64,000 nucleotides of DNA, from positions 447,671-511,670 of the forward strand of contig NZ_BSFN01000001.1 of assembly GCF_027922365.1 (NCBI RefSeq), given 5' to 3'. Positions 36,767 to 44,705 of the stretch are shown here, in pieces (the stretch's first letter is position 1; the number at the start of each line of letters is the position of its first letter). This stretch comes from Pseudomonas turukhanskensis (GTDB lineage: Bacteria; Pseudomonadota; Gammaproteobacteria; Pseudomonadales; Pseudomonadaceae). The position numbers were made by a program, and so were the translations under genes. The notes below the pieces were generated by a model. It worked only from the letters and a program-made list of their open reading frames with translations. It did no database searches and had not been told where the DNA came from.

Positions 36767-36898
36767 ATGTTTGGTTTAAGTTCACTTTTCGCCGCATTAA
36801 TCAACCGGTTCCCCTACCAACTATTTGTGTTTGCAGTTAGCGGGAAGGATATAGCGTTTGGATTTATGGCTTTACCAGATGGTTCAGCTAAAGAGTGA
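36767..36898 (+). CDS. Possible 43-residue hydrophobic small protein
   Basis: ATG 36767 opens a 43-codon frame (starts MFGLSSLFAALIN, ends LPDGSAKE) with a hydrophobic middle. Its TGA overlaps the first base of a terminator stem, the usual spacing for a real short gene. The ribosome-binding site is weak (GGAAAA). It might instead be the tail of a decayed gene. Confidence 0.3.
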   Translation: MFGLSSLFAALINRFPYQLFVFAVSGKDIAFGFMALPDGSAKE

Positions 36899-36921
36899 GA
36901 CAGACGCTAGTCTCTTTTTTT
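36897..36921 (+). terminator. Rho-independent terminator
   Basis: GAGAC-N8-GTCTC is followed by seven T residues, immediately at the stop of the 43-codon frame. Confidence 0.65.
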
Positions 36922-36938
36922 CGCTCAAGGACCTGAGC

Positions 36939-37424
36939 ATGTTGGTACGTACCTTCAAGAGGGTATTCGTCGCCATGACCGGTATTTTCTGCTACTGGTC
37001 GGCTTCGATAATCTGATGGAATTCGGAACTAACTTCGCGTTCGCTCAGCACGTGTAGTCGATGGATACCGTCGACAGCGTTTTAAATCACCGCGCGATTT
37101 CCCATCCGTCTCTGAATTACGCGGCCTATAGCCTGATCATTAGTGTGGAACTCGCCGTGGGCGCGTTGTGTATGGCGGGCGCCGGTTGGTTGTGGCGGCG
37201 GCGTCACGAGCCTGCAGTTACTTTAACCAAGCCAAGCAGCTAACCATTGCCAGTTTGGCCACGTCGTTTCGCTGCGGTTTTTCGGTTTTGTGGTGGTGGG
37301 CGGCGAGTGGTTTCAGATGTGGCGCTCGCCTACCTGGAACGGCCAACAGGCAGCGCTCCAGTTTGTTGGTTGCGTGCGGCTGGTGCTGATACTTCTGAGT
37401 CAGAAGGATGAATGGCTGGCTTAG
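36939..37424 (+). pseudogene. Degenerate DUF2165-family membrane-protein gene
   Basis: Read in three frames, this stretch gives a nearly complete DUF2165 small integral-membrane protein (about 160 codons): the start MLVRTFKRVFVAMTG, then after a one-base loss near 36990 VGFDNLMEFGTNFAFAQHV, an in-frame TAG in CAC-GTG-TAG-TCG, then SMDTVDSVLNHR and SLNYAAYSLIISVELAVGAL, then after another shift near 37215 and a further one near 37265 the typical end GGEWFQMWRSPTWNGQQAA. At least two frameshifts and one nonsense change are present. Confidence 0.8.
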
Positions 37425-37452
37425 GGCGGATATCCGCTCGCTGATATCCGCC
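37425..37452. repeat. Perfect 10-bp inverted repeat GGCGGATATC / GATATCCGCC
   Basis: Arms at 37425-37434 and 37443-37452 flank an 8-base loop. It is the same element as at 27053 and, as there, lies between convergent units. Confidence 0.7.
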
Positions 37453-37476
37453 GTTGCGAGCAAGCAGAGCGGGATC

Positions 37477-38220
37477 TCAGTTTGCGCTCATCAACTGATC
37501 ACTCATCGCCCGCGCATGGCGGTCGACGATGGTCGGCGCGAATGGCCGGCCCGACAGGCTGGTCATCGCCGTGACGCCGCTGTTCATATCGGCCAGCGCC
37601 ACCCGCAGATAACCCCAGCGGGTATCCAGTTTCTTCTTCACGGCCGCGTCCTGCTCGGCGAGCGTATTCATTTGCTGATCGATTTCCGGTACCAGCAAAC
37701 GTTCGTCCTGGCCGATGTACTGGTCGGCGTGTTCGCGCGCCAGTTCCAGGCTGCCGACGTAAGAGCGGAACAGGTACTGCACTGACAGGTATTCGACTTT
37801 CACCGGTAGCTCGTCCTCCGGCGCGGCCTTGCCCAGGCTATGGGCGCTGATCAGGAAGTCGCGTAGCGCTTTGCTTAATTCCTTCTGGTAACCCCATGGC
37901 ACATCCTCCTCGTTGGGGCCGAAGGAAACACCGCGCTTTATCTGGGTAACAAGGTTCTGCTGGGCGGCCCGCAGTTGGTCGCTAACCTGTGGGCTGCTTT
38001 GCACGGCCGCCGCCAAGGCCGCGAGGTCGCTGTCGACCCGTTCGGCATAGCTGGCCTGGAAGCCTTCGCCGCGGTACAGCAACAGGCTGCCCACTGCGCG
38101 GCAGGCCTGCACCTGCATTTGTTCCTGTGGTGTCTGGGCCTGAACGGCCGCTGCCGAGAAACTTGCCAGCGCGGCTAAAAGACAGCCGAGCGAAAGTTGA
38201 AGCATGGACGTAAAACGCAT
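37477..38220 (-). CDS. Periplasmic hypothetical protein
   Basis: A 247-residue protein with a clear signal peptide (cleavage near AVQAQ). The mature part is mostly helical and charged (for example LAAAVQSSPQVSDQLRAAQQ and DERLLVPEIDQQMNTLAEQD), with no cysteine pair or catalytic motif that I recognise. GGAGC precedes the ATG. No family name can be offered. Confidence 0.75.
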   Translation of the reverse strand: MRFTSMLQLSLGCLLAALASFSAAAVQAQTPQEQMQVQACRAVGSLLLYRGEGFQASYAERVDSDLAALAAAVQSSPQVSDQLRAAQQNLVTQIKRGVSFGPNEEDVPWGYQKELSKALRDFLISAHSLGKAAPEDELPVKVEYLSVQYLFRSYVGSLELAREHADQYIGQDERLLVPEIDQQMNTLAEQDAAVKKKLDTRWGYLRVALADMNSGVTAMTSLSGRPFAPTIVDRHARAMSDQLMSAN

Positions 38221-38445
38221 ACCGGGATGCTCCTTATTATTTTTGTGAGCAGTGCGGACTGTAGTTCCCCGCGCGTAGCGTACTGCACTGGAACGTTTAG
38301 GAAATTAGTCCCAAAGAGTGATTTATTCAGGCGTCTGTGACCGGGTGGTCGTTTTCCTGGCAGCTATGACACTTAAAGTGCCGTAACACCGTCGCATGCC
38401 TTGGCTGGCGTGGATTTAGAGGGGTAAAAGCTCGAATGCAGACAA

Positions 38446-38481
38446 GCCGCGCGAAACTGAGCGAAGTCAGTTTCGCGCGGC
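38446..38481. repeat. Perfect 15-bp inverted repeat
   Basis: GCCGCGCGAAACTGA and its exact complement flank GCGAAG. It lies in the 342-bp gap 38221-38562, which otherwise holds no gene. There is no T run, so it is not a standard terminator. Confidence 0.6.
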
Positions 38482-38562
38482 CTGCAGAGGCCTGGTTTTC
38501 AGGCATGGTGTCGGTATGGCAACAAGGTCCATTGCCTGTGCATCGTGGCGTTTGCTCAGGTA

Positions 38563-39495
38563 TCAGTCATTCCACTGAGCTTCGCTGGTGTCGATCAGCG
38601 GATCTTTTTCAGTCAGCACAATCTGGGCAATCTGATCTTTGCGCATGAAGGCCACCCGTGGATGCCCTTTTGCGTAGTGGATAAAACGGTCTACAGCGGC
38701 AACCACCGCCGGCGTACCGCCGATGCGGTCATGCAGGCTGACGGACATCATTCGCCGACGAGTCGCCCCCTCGGCGTAGAGGCGATCGAACTCAAGTGTG
38801 AGCTGTTCGTAGAATTGGTCGGCGGAAAAGTGCCGGCCCTCAATCAGTACGATGTCGTTGTTACGAAGCGTATACGGCACCACGGCGAACTTCTTGCCGC
38901 GCACCAGGGTGACAAAAGGCTCGTCGCGGCTGAGATCGTCTATGTGGTAAGTGAAGTTCAGGTCTTGCAACACCTTTAAGGTGTTGGGACTGCGGCGCAT
39001 CCAGTTGGCGTTGAAGCCCACGGCGCGTTGGCCGGTTACTTTCTCCACTGCATCCACGCCGTCGCCGATAAAGGCTTTTTCCTCGTCGTACGGTAGGTTG
39101 TATGAACTGGCCCAACGCATGCCATGGGCAGCTATCTCGTGACCACCCTCGGCAATGGCCTTGACCATCTCGGGATGCTTTTGCGCAACTTCGCCCACGA
39201 TGTGTGAGGTCACTTTTATCTGGTTTTCATCCCACAACTTGAGCATGCGCTGCACGCCTTCCTTGTAGCCGTAGGCAAACCACGAGGTTGCCGGCAAGTC
39301 TGGAAAGCCCTTGTCCACCGGGCTCGCAGAGAACGGACTTTCGGCGCCCTCTGGTTGACCGCCGGCCTCCACCTGCATGGAAAAGGAGATGACCAATTGG
39401 GACCCGTCGGGCCAGGTGGAGGGTTCAGCCATCGCCATTGCTGGCAGCAGTAGGGTGGTGGCAAGAAGTCTGCGGTAAAAAGGCTTGCGAGTCAT
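38563..39495 (-). CDS. Exported polysaccharide-deacetylase-like protein (PuuE-type NodB fold)
   Basis: A 310-residue protein with a signal peptide ending AMAMA. The NodB-fold H-x4-H metal segment is present in GGHEIAAHGM, but the TFDDG motif is absent; the corresponding strand reads VISFSMQVEAGG, as in PuuE/allantoinase-related members. The C-terminal segment MMSVSLHDRIGG supplies a further His. It may act on an amide or N-acetyl group; the substrate is unknown. ATG 39495 follows TGGAG. Confidence 0.78.
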   Translation of the reverse strand: MTRKPFYRRLLATTLLLPAMAMAEPSTWPDGSQLVISFSMQVEAGGQPEGAESPFSASPVDKGFPDLPATSWFAYGYKEGVQRMLKLWDENQIKVTSHIVGEVAQKHPEMVKAIAEGGHEIAAHGMRWASSYNLPYDEEKAFIGDGVDAVEKVTGQRAVGFNANWMRRSPNTLKVLQDLNFTYHIDDLSRDEPFVTLVRGKKFAVVPYTLRNNDIVLIEGRHFSADQFYEQLTLEFDRLYAEGATRRRMMSVSLHDRIGGTPAVVAAVDRFIHYAKGHPRVAFMRKDQIAQIVLTEKDPLIDTSEAQWND

Positions 39496-39627
39496 AGGCG
39501 TCGCTCCAGAGTTGAAGTGGAGTGATCTTCGCAGCGGGCTTGGGGTGGAAAAACCACCGGGCAGGACTATGACCTTCAATAGTGAGTTGAAGGTGGCCGG
39601 CGACGCCGTAGGCGCTTTCTCGCACGC

Positions 39628-39659
39628 AAAAAAAACCGCTCAACCAGAGGCGGAGCGGT
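39628..39659 (-). terminator. Terminator of the small secreted protein gene
   Basis: ACCGCTC / GAGCGGT stem; on the minus strand it is followed by eight T residues. Confidence 0.75.
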
Positions 39660-39745
39660 CGGGAAGTAACGTTGACTGAGGAGCTACCGCCATCAACGTC
39701 AGGAGAACTGCACCACGCGCAGAAGCAGGCGCGCGTGGGAGAAAA

Positions 39746-39934
39746 TCAGCTGTCTTGCGCGTTCTGCTCGGCGGCCTTCTGTGCAGCCACTGCTTCGGCC
39801 TGCGCCTGTTGCTGCTGTTGGGCGATTGCCGCGTTGCGCGCAACAAAGGCAGGCGACTCTTCAGCCTGACTGGCTTGGGCGAAAAACAGCGAACTGGCGG
39901 CGAACAGGGCAGTAAAAATCAAGGTGCGTTGCAT
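39746..39934 (-). CDS. Small secreted hypothetical protein, Gln/Ala-rich
   Basis: A 62-residue protein with a signal peptide (cleavage near SQAEE) and a mature part of about 40 residues rich in Gln and Ala (run of QQQQQAQAEAVAAQKAAEQ). ATG 39934 begins the signal peptide. It has its own terminator. The function is unknown. Confidence 0.7.
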   Translation of the reverse strand: MQRTLIFTALFAASSLFFAQASQAEESPAFVARNAAIAQQQQQAQAEAVAAQKAAEQNAQDS

Positions 39935-40051
39935 GGTGTGATCCTCATACGGGCTCATCAATGGAAACGACGGCCAGTGTAAAGAGGAAGAAAACACAGA
40001 AAAATCGCCATTTTGGAGATGAGCTGTTACCTGGAATGCAACAGTCGCGGC

Positions 40052-40990
40052 TCAAGGCGCCCAGTGTGCGGGATTGTCCAAAATGGCTTCATCTTGGGCG
40101 AACAGCGGCGGCAGCTCGGCCTTGAGAAATTCGACCCAGGTTTTGATTTTGGCATCGAGAAAACGTCTCGAGGGGTACAGCGCATAGATGTTGCGTTCAC
40201 GCAGCCGGTACTGCGGCAACAGACGCACCAGGCTGCCGTCGAGCAAGGAGGGGCAGGCCACGAACGAAGGCAGTAGGCAAAACCCCATGCCGGCCTGCGC
40301 GGCCTTGGCCAGCGATTCGGCGATGTTTACCTGAAAGGCTTCGGTGGGCAGTACTTCGTAGCTGCCGTTGGCATCGTCCAGCAACCAGTTATCCACATAC
40401 AGCGGGTCCAGCAGGCGCAGGTAACGGTGCTGGCGCAAATCCGCCGGCCCCCGTGGTGTGCCGTGTTTTTCCAGATAGCTCGGTGCGGCGCAGAGCACGC
40501 TGAACATGGGGCCGAGGTTTTGCGCCACCAGTTGGGAGTCCGGCAGTTCGCGGGCAAAGGCGATGATGACGTCGTGGCCGTCTTCGATGGGGTCGGGGTT
40601 GCGCTGCGACAGGGTCAGGTCGACCACCACCTGTGGATAACGCTCGGTGTATTTGGCCACCAGTTGAGTGAGGTGTTGCAGGCCCAGGCCGGTCATGGTG
40701 TGCACCCGCAGCCGCCCGATGGGGATCAGATGGGCGCCGCGGGCTTCGGCCGCCGCTTCGTCCACTTCGCTGAGAATTTGCCGGCAGCGCTGCAGGTAAC
40801 GCTCGCCGGTTTCGGTCAGCGCCAGGCGCCGGGTGGTGCGGTGCAGCAGGCGGGCCTGCAGCTGTTGCTCAAGCTCCGACACCAGCCGCGATACCTGCGC
40901 CGTGGACAGGCCCAGCGCCTGCGCGGCCGCCGTAAAGCTGCCGGCGTCGATGACCCGGGCGAACACGCGCATGCTTTGTAAGGTGTCCAT
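40052..40990 (-). CDS. LysR-family regulator
   Basis: A 312-residue LTTR of the AaeR/DsdC-like branch with HTH residues FTAAAQALGLSTAQVSRLV. It is divergent from the HlyD/DUF2955 efflux pair and probably regulates it. ATG 40990 follows GGGAGA. Confidence 0.88.
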   Translation of the reverse strand: MDTLQSMRVFARVIDAGSFTAAAQALGLSTAQVSRLVSELEQQLQARLLHRTTRRLALTETGERYLQRCRQILSEVDEAAAEARGAHLIPIGRLRVHTMTGLGLQHLTQLVAKYTERYPQVVVDLTLSQRNPDPIEDGHDVIIAFARELPDSQLVAQNLGPMFSVLCAAPSYLEKHGTPRGPADLRQHRYLRLLDPLYVDNWLLDDANGSYEVLPTEAFQVNIAESLAKAAQAGMGFCLLPSFVACPSLLDGSLVRLLPQYRLRERNIYALYPSRRFLDAKIKTWVEFLKAELPPLFAQDEAILDNPAHWAP

Positions 40991-41150
40991 TGCATCTCCC
41001 AACTATTGCGCCCGGCGTAATGCTGCTTCACCAAACCCGCTGATTATCTGGCTCTGGCGGCAAAATATACTGCCTGCCATGAGCTGTCACCGCTCGGCTT
41101 CGCCGTTGCCGGTTCTTTGTTGTTCAACCCCAGTATTTTTCGAGGTGCGC

Positions 41151-42212
41151 ATGACTGCGGAGCAGCGCTTTGCTCGCCGCGTGCGGGTCGCCATTGCGGC
41201 CTTCGTGCTGTTGTTTGGTTACTTTCTGGCGGCCGACCTGTGGATGCCCATTACCCCGCAGGCGCAGCTAACGCGGCCGGTGCTGCGCATTGCGCCGCGC
41301 GTCAGTGGCCAGGTGCTGGAGATTGCCGTGGCCAACAACGCCCATGTGCAGGCCGGCCAATTGTTGTTCCGCCTCGACCCCGAGCCGTTCCGCCTGGCCG
41401 TGCACGCCGCCGAACTGGCGCAGGAGAAGGCCGAGCAAAACAACCGTCAGCTGGACGCCTCTTTGGCGGCTGCCCGAGCCGATCACCAGGCTGCCCAGGC
41501 CACCGCCAGCGAGTTGCAACGTGAAGGCGAGCGGCTGGGCAAGCTGTTGGCGACCCAGCACGTGTCCCGTCAACTGTATGAGCAAACCACGTCGCAAACC
41601 GCCGCGGCAGTCGCCAAGGTCAGCGCTGCCAATGCCCGTATCCGCGAGCTGTTGGTGGAGCGCGGCGAAGCAGGCAGTGAGAATTTGGCGTTGCGTTCGG
41701 CCCGCAACGCCCTGGAGCAGGCCAAGCTGCAACTGGCCTATAGCGAAGTGCGCGCCGAGCGTAGTGGCACCCTAAGCAATCTGCAGTTATCCACAGGCGC
41801 CTATGTGGCAGCCGGCGGTGCGGTGGCGGCGTTGGTCGCCGACGAGGCGGATATCAGCGCCGACTTCCGCGAAAAAGCCCTGCGCTACGTAAGCCTGCAA
41901 GACCCTGCCTCGGTGGTGTTTGACGGCCTGCCGGGCCAGGTATTTGCTGCCACTGTCAGCGCCATCGACGCCGGGGTAAAGGAAGGCCAATTGGAAGCCA
42001 ATGGCGACCTCGCCGCCCCGGCCACCTCCGACCGCTGGGTGCGGGATGCTCAGCGCCAGCGCCTGCATGTGGCGCTCGATGCGCCATTGCCGCAAGCCTT
42101 GCCCAGCGGCGCTAAGGCCACGGTGCAGCTGTACCCGCATGAAGCGCCGTTGGCGGCGTTTTTCGGCCGGGTGCAGATCCGCCTGATCAGCCTGTTGCAT
42201 TACATCTACTAG
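41151..42212 (+). CDS. HlyD-family membrane-fusion protein
   Basis: A 353-residue periplasmic adaptor with one N-terminal membrane helix (VAIAAFVLLFGYFLAADLW), a biotinyl-lipoyl segment (RVSGQVLEIAVANNAHVQAG), a coiled-coil hairpin (about residues 85-190) and a beta-barrel. It pairs with the DUF2955 membrane protein 9 bp downstream, as in AaeAB-type systems that export aromatic acids. The longer open frame upstream of ATG 41151 is not coding; CGAGG precedes this start. Confidence 0.87.
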   Translation: MTAEQRFARRVRVAIAAFVLLFGYFLAADLWMPITPQAQLTRPVLRIAPRVSGQVLEIAVANNAHVQAGQLLFRLDPEPFRLAVHAAELAQEKAEQNNRQLDASLAAARADHQAAQATASELQREGERLGKLLATQHVSRQLYEQTTSQTAAAVAKVSAANARIRELLVERGEAGSENLALRSARNALEQAKLQLAYSEVRAERSGTLSNLQLSTGAYVAAGGAVAALVADEADISADFREKALRYVSLQDPASVVFDGLPGQVFAATVSAIDAGVKEGQLEANGDLAAPATSDRWVRDAQRQRLHVALDAPLPQALPSGAKATVQLYPHEAPLAAFFGRVQIRLISLLHYIY

Positions 42213-42221
42213 GCCATCGCC

Positions 42222-43250
42222 ATGAGCCTGCCCGCCCTCACCGACAACGGCCTGCGCCAATGCCTGCGTATTGCCACGGGCGGTACGCTGGGGCTGTTTA
42301 TCTGCAAATTGATGGACTGGGACAACGGCTCGTTTTTCGCCGTGTACCCGATGTTGCTGCTGGGCCTGACACCGGTGATCAACGCCCATGTAATTCGACA
42401 GTTTCTGGCCCAGGCGTTTCTAGCGTGCCTGGAAGTGCTGCTGATTTACGGCCTGTTTGGCGATCGACCGTTGTTGATCGTGCCACTGGTGTTCGCCTCC
42501 TTCTTCTGGCGCTTTCGGCTGATGGCGCAGGGGCCGCTGTTTATGTTCGGCGCGCTGGGCTGCGTGTTTTTATCGATGCTGCTGCACTTTGCCAGCTACC
42601 CCGACACCCACCTCTACGACCTGGTGACCAGCAACATGGTGGCCGCCGTGCAGACGGTGTTGATCGCCTGGCTGATGTTCTTTTTGTTCCCCGACGCCGA
42701 ACCGCGCCCGGCTCGGGCGCCGGCGGCAAAGGACCTGCCCAGCCAACGGCATGAAGCGCTGTTGGGAGCGTGCATCGCCACGCTGTCGTTCATGCTGTTC
42801 CAGACCTTCGATTTACGCGATTCGCTGTCGGCGCAAATCGCCTCGATTCTGGTGCTGTTCCCCATGCACTGGACCGGCATCCGCTTCGCCGGGCGTATTC
42901 GTGCGTTGGGTACGTTGCTGGGCTGCGCGGTGGGGTTGGTGCTGCAGTTGGTGCTGTTCGACCACTACGACGTGCTGCCGCTGGTGACGCTGCTGTATTG
43001 GATCGCCACGTTTTACTGCGCGCGCATCCACACCCGGGAAGGGGCGCAAGGGGTGGGCTTTGGCGCGTTGACGACTATTGCCATCGTCTTTGGCCAGTAC
43101 CTGACGCCGAGCCAGGACATGATGTTCAGCCTGGCGTATCGGTTGAGCTCGGTGTGCGCGTCGGTGTTTATCACCTTGCTCGCGGTGTTTGCCTTGCACC
43201 GCTTTTTCAACCGCTTTGCCTCGATTCGGCATATGAGTCATGAGCGGTGA
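42222..43250 (+). CDS. DUF2955 / FUSC-like inner-membrane efflux protein
   Basis: A 342-residue polytopic protein with two six-helix halves separated by a charged linker (residues about 155-180). It resembles the DUF2955 group related to the aromatic-acid exporter AaeB. It is cotranscribed with the HlyD protein. Export of an organic or aromatic acid is an inference from the family. Confidence 0.82.
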   Translation: MSLPALTDNGLRQCLRIATGGTLGLFICKLMDWDNGSFFAVYPMLLLGLTPVINAHVIRQFLAQAFLACLEVLLIYGLFGDRPLLIVPLVFASFFWRFRLMAQGPLFMFGALGCVFLSMLLHFASYPDTHLYDLVTSNMVAAVQTVLIAWLMFFLFPDAEPRPARAPAAKDLPSQRHEALLGACIATLSFMLFQTFDLRDSLSAQIASILVLFPMHWTGIRFAGRIRALGTLLGCAVGLVLQLVLFDHYDVLPLVTLLYWIATFYCARIHTREGAQGVGFGALTTIAIVFGQYLTPSQDMMFSLAYRLSSVCASVFITLLAVFALHRFFNRFASIRHMSHER

Positions 43251-43268
43251 GTCAGGGTACAAACACCG

Positions 43269-43355
43269 GTCATCCCAGCGCAGGCTGGAATCCAGAATGG
43301 TGTGACGAACACCGTCTATTCCGGAACTCTGGATCCCAGCCTGCGCTGGGATGAC
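43269..43355. repeat. Single palindromic GTCATCCCAGCGCAGG element
   Basis: An 87-bp imperfect palindrome from GTCATCCCAGCGCAGGCTGG to its complement ending GGGATGAC. It is of the same family as the tandem array at 13838-14595 but present once. Confidence 0.85.
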
Positions 43356-43385
43356 GGTGGTGAGGGGGGAGATTGATCTACCCTA

Positions 43386-44456
43386 TCAACTCCCGTCGCG
43401 AAACTTGCCCCACACCTGATCTTTTACCGCCGCAGTTTTTTCCGGCAGCACTTCCAGGGCCGCCAGGCGTCGCTTGGTGGCGCGGTCGGGGTACAGGCCA
43501 GGCTGGTCGCGCAGGGCCGGGTCGAGGAATTCGCGGGCGTCGGCGTTGCCGCTCGGGTACAGGGTTTCGGTGGTGATCTGCGCCGCCACTTTGGGCTGCA
43601 TCAGGTAGTCGATAAAGCGGTGGGCCAGGTCGGCACGGCGGGCGCTGCTGGGGATCACCAGGTTGTCGATAAACAGCACCGAGCCTTCATCGGGCACCAC
43701 AAAGTGCACGTTCTGCCCGGCGGCGCTGGCGCCCAAGGCGTCGCCCACCCAGGCCAGCGACATGCACAACTTGCCCGTCTTCAGGTCGTCGATATAGCGC
43801 TCGCTGTCCACGTAGCGCACGTTGTGGCGCACGGCATCGAGCATGCTGCCGCCCTGTTTGATCTGGGTCGGCGGGCTGTGGGCCAGGCTGCGGCCCATGT
43901 AGTTCATGGCCACTGACATCACTTCATCCGGCGCATCCAGCACGCTGATACCGCAGGTGGCCAGCTTCGCGCTTTGCGCCGGGTCGAACAGCAGGCTCCA
44001 GCTGTTGGGCAACGGCCCGCCGAAGGCTTTCTCGGCCTGCGGCACGTTGATGGCCAGGCCCACCGCGCCCCACAGATACGGGATGGCGTAGCGGTTCTGC
44101 GGGTCTACGGCGTTGAGCTTGCTGAGCAGCTGTTTGTCCAGGTGCGTGCGGTTGGGCAGGCGGGTCATGTCCAACGGCTGCAGGCGCCCGGCTTTGATCA
44201 GCGCTGGCAGGGTGTCATGGGACGGCACGGCCACATCAATGGACTCGCCGCTGGCCAGGGCTTTTTCCAGGTCTTCGGCGGTGCTGTAGGTGTGGTAGTC
44301 GACGTGGATGCCGGTTTCTTTTTCGAAGTCGGCCAGCACCTGGGGTGCGATGTAGTCGTTCCAGTTGTAGACCACCAGCTCTTCGGCCTGGGCCGTGGTG
44401 GACGCAACGAGAAGGGATGAGCCAGCAAACAGCAGCGCAGCTAACAGGCGGGGCAT
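43386..44456 (-). CDS. PotF/SpuD-like periplasmic polyamine-binding protein (downstream of spuI)
   Basis: A 356-residue solute-binding protein; the signal peptide ends TTAQA and the mature start is ELVVYNWNDYI. YAIPYLWGAV, LDAPDEVMSVAMNYMG and KLCMSLAWVGD follow the family. AAGGAAG precedes ATG 44456. It lies 249 bp after spuI on the same strand, beyond a terminator, so it is probably a separate unit. SpuFGH could be its transporter. Confidence 0.85.
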   Translation of the reverse strand: MPRLLAALLFAGSSLLVASTTAQAEELVVYNWNDYIAPQVLADFEKETGIHVDYHTYSTAEDLEKALASGESIDVAVPSHDTLPALIKAGRLQPLDMTRLPNRTHLDKQLLSKLNAVDPQNRYAIPYLWGAVGLAINVPQAEKAFGGPLPNSWSLLFDPAQSAKLATCGISVLDAPDEVMSVAMNYMGRSLAHSPPTQIKQGGSMLDAVRHNVRYVDSERYIDDLKTGKLCMSLAWVGDALGASAAGQNVHFVVPDEGSVLFIDNLVIPSSARRADLAHRFIDYLMQPKVAAQITTETLYPSGNADAREFLDPALRDQPGLYPDRATKRRLAALEVLPEKTAAVKDQVWGKFRDGS

Positions 44457-44667
44457 GACGACTTCCTTAGGTGTCGGTTCACAGCATGAGCCGCAGCAAT
44501 GGCTGCGGCGAATGGAGTTATCGCTCAAATCCTTTACAACTGAGCGAGCCGCGACATGTCTGGTGGTCTCGATGCACGTCTGGGCTGGCCATGGCACACA
44601 AACAACAACGCAGCGCTTGGTCACAGGGCTGCGGTGTAGGCAAAAAATTCTGGGGTGAAGCAGCAGA

Positions 44668-44696
44668 TAAAACGACGCCGGCTTGCGCCGGCGTCG
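44668..44696 (-). terminator. Terminator of spuI
   Basis: CGACGCCGGC-TTGC-GCCGGCGTCG is a perfect 10-bp stem, followed on the minus strand by TTTTAT. Confidence 0.85.
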
Positions 44697-44705
44697 AATG
44701 GGTAC

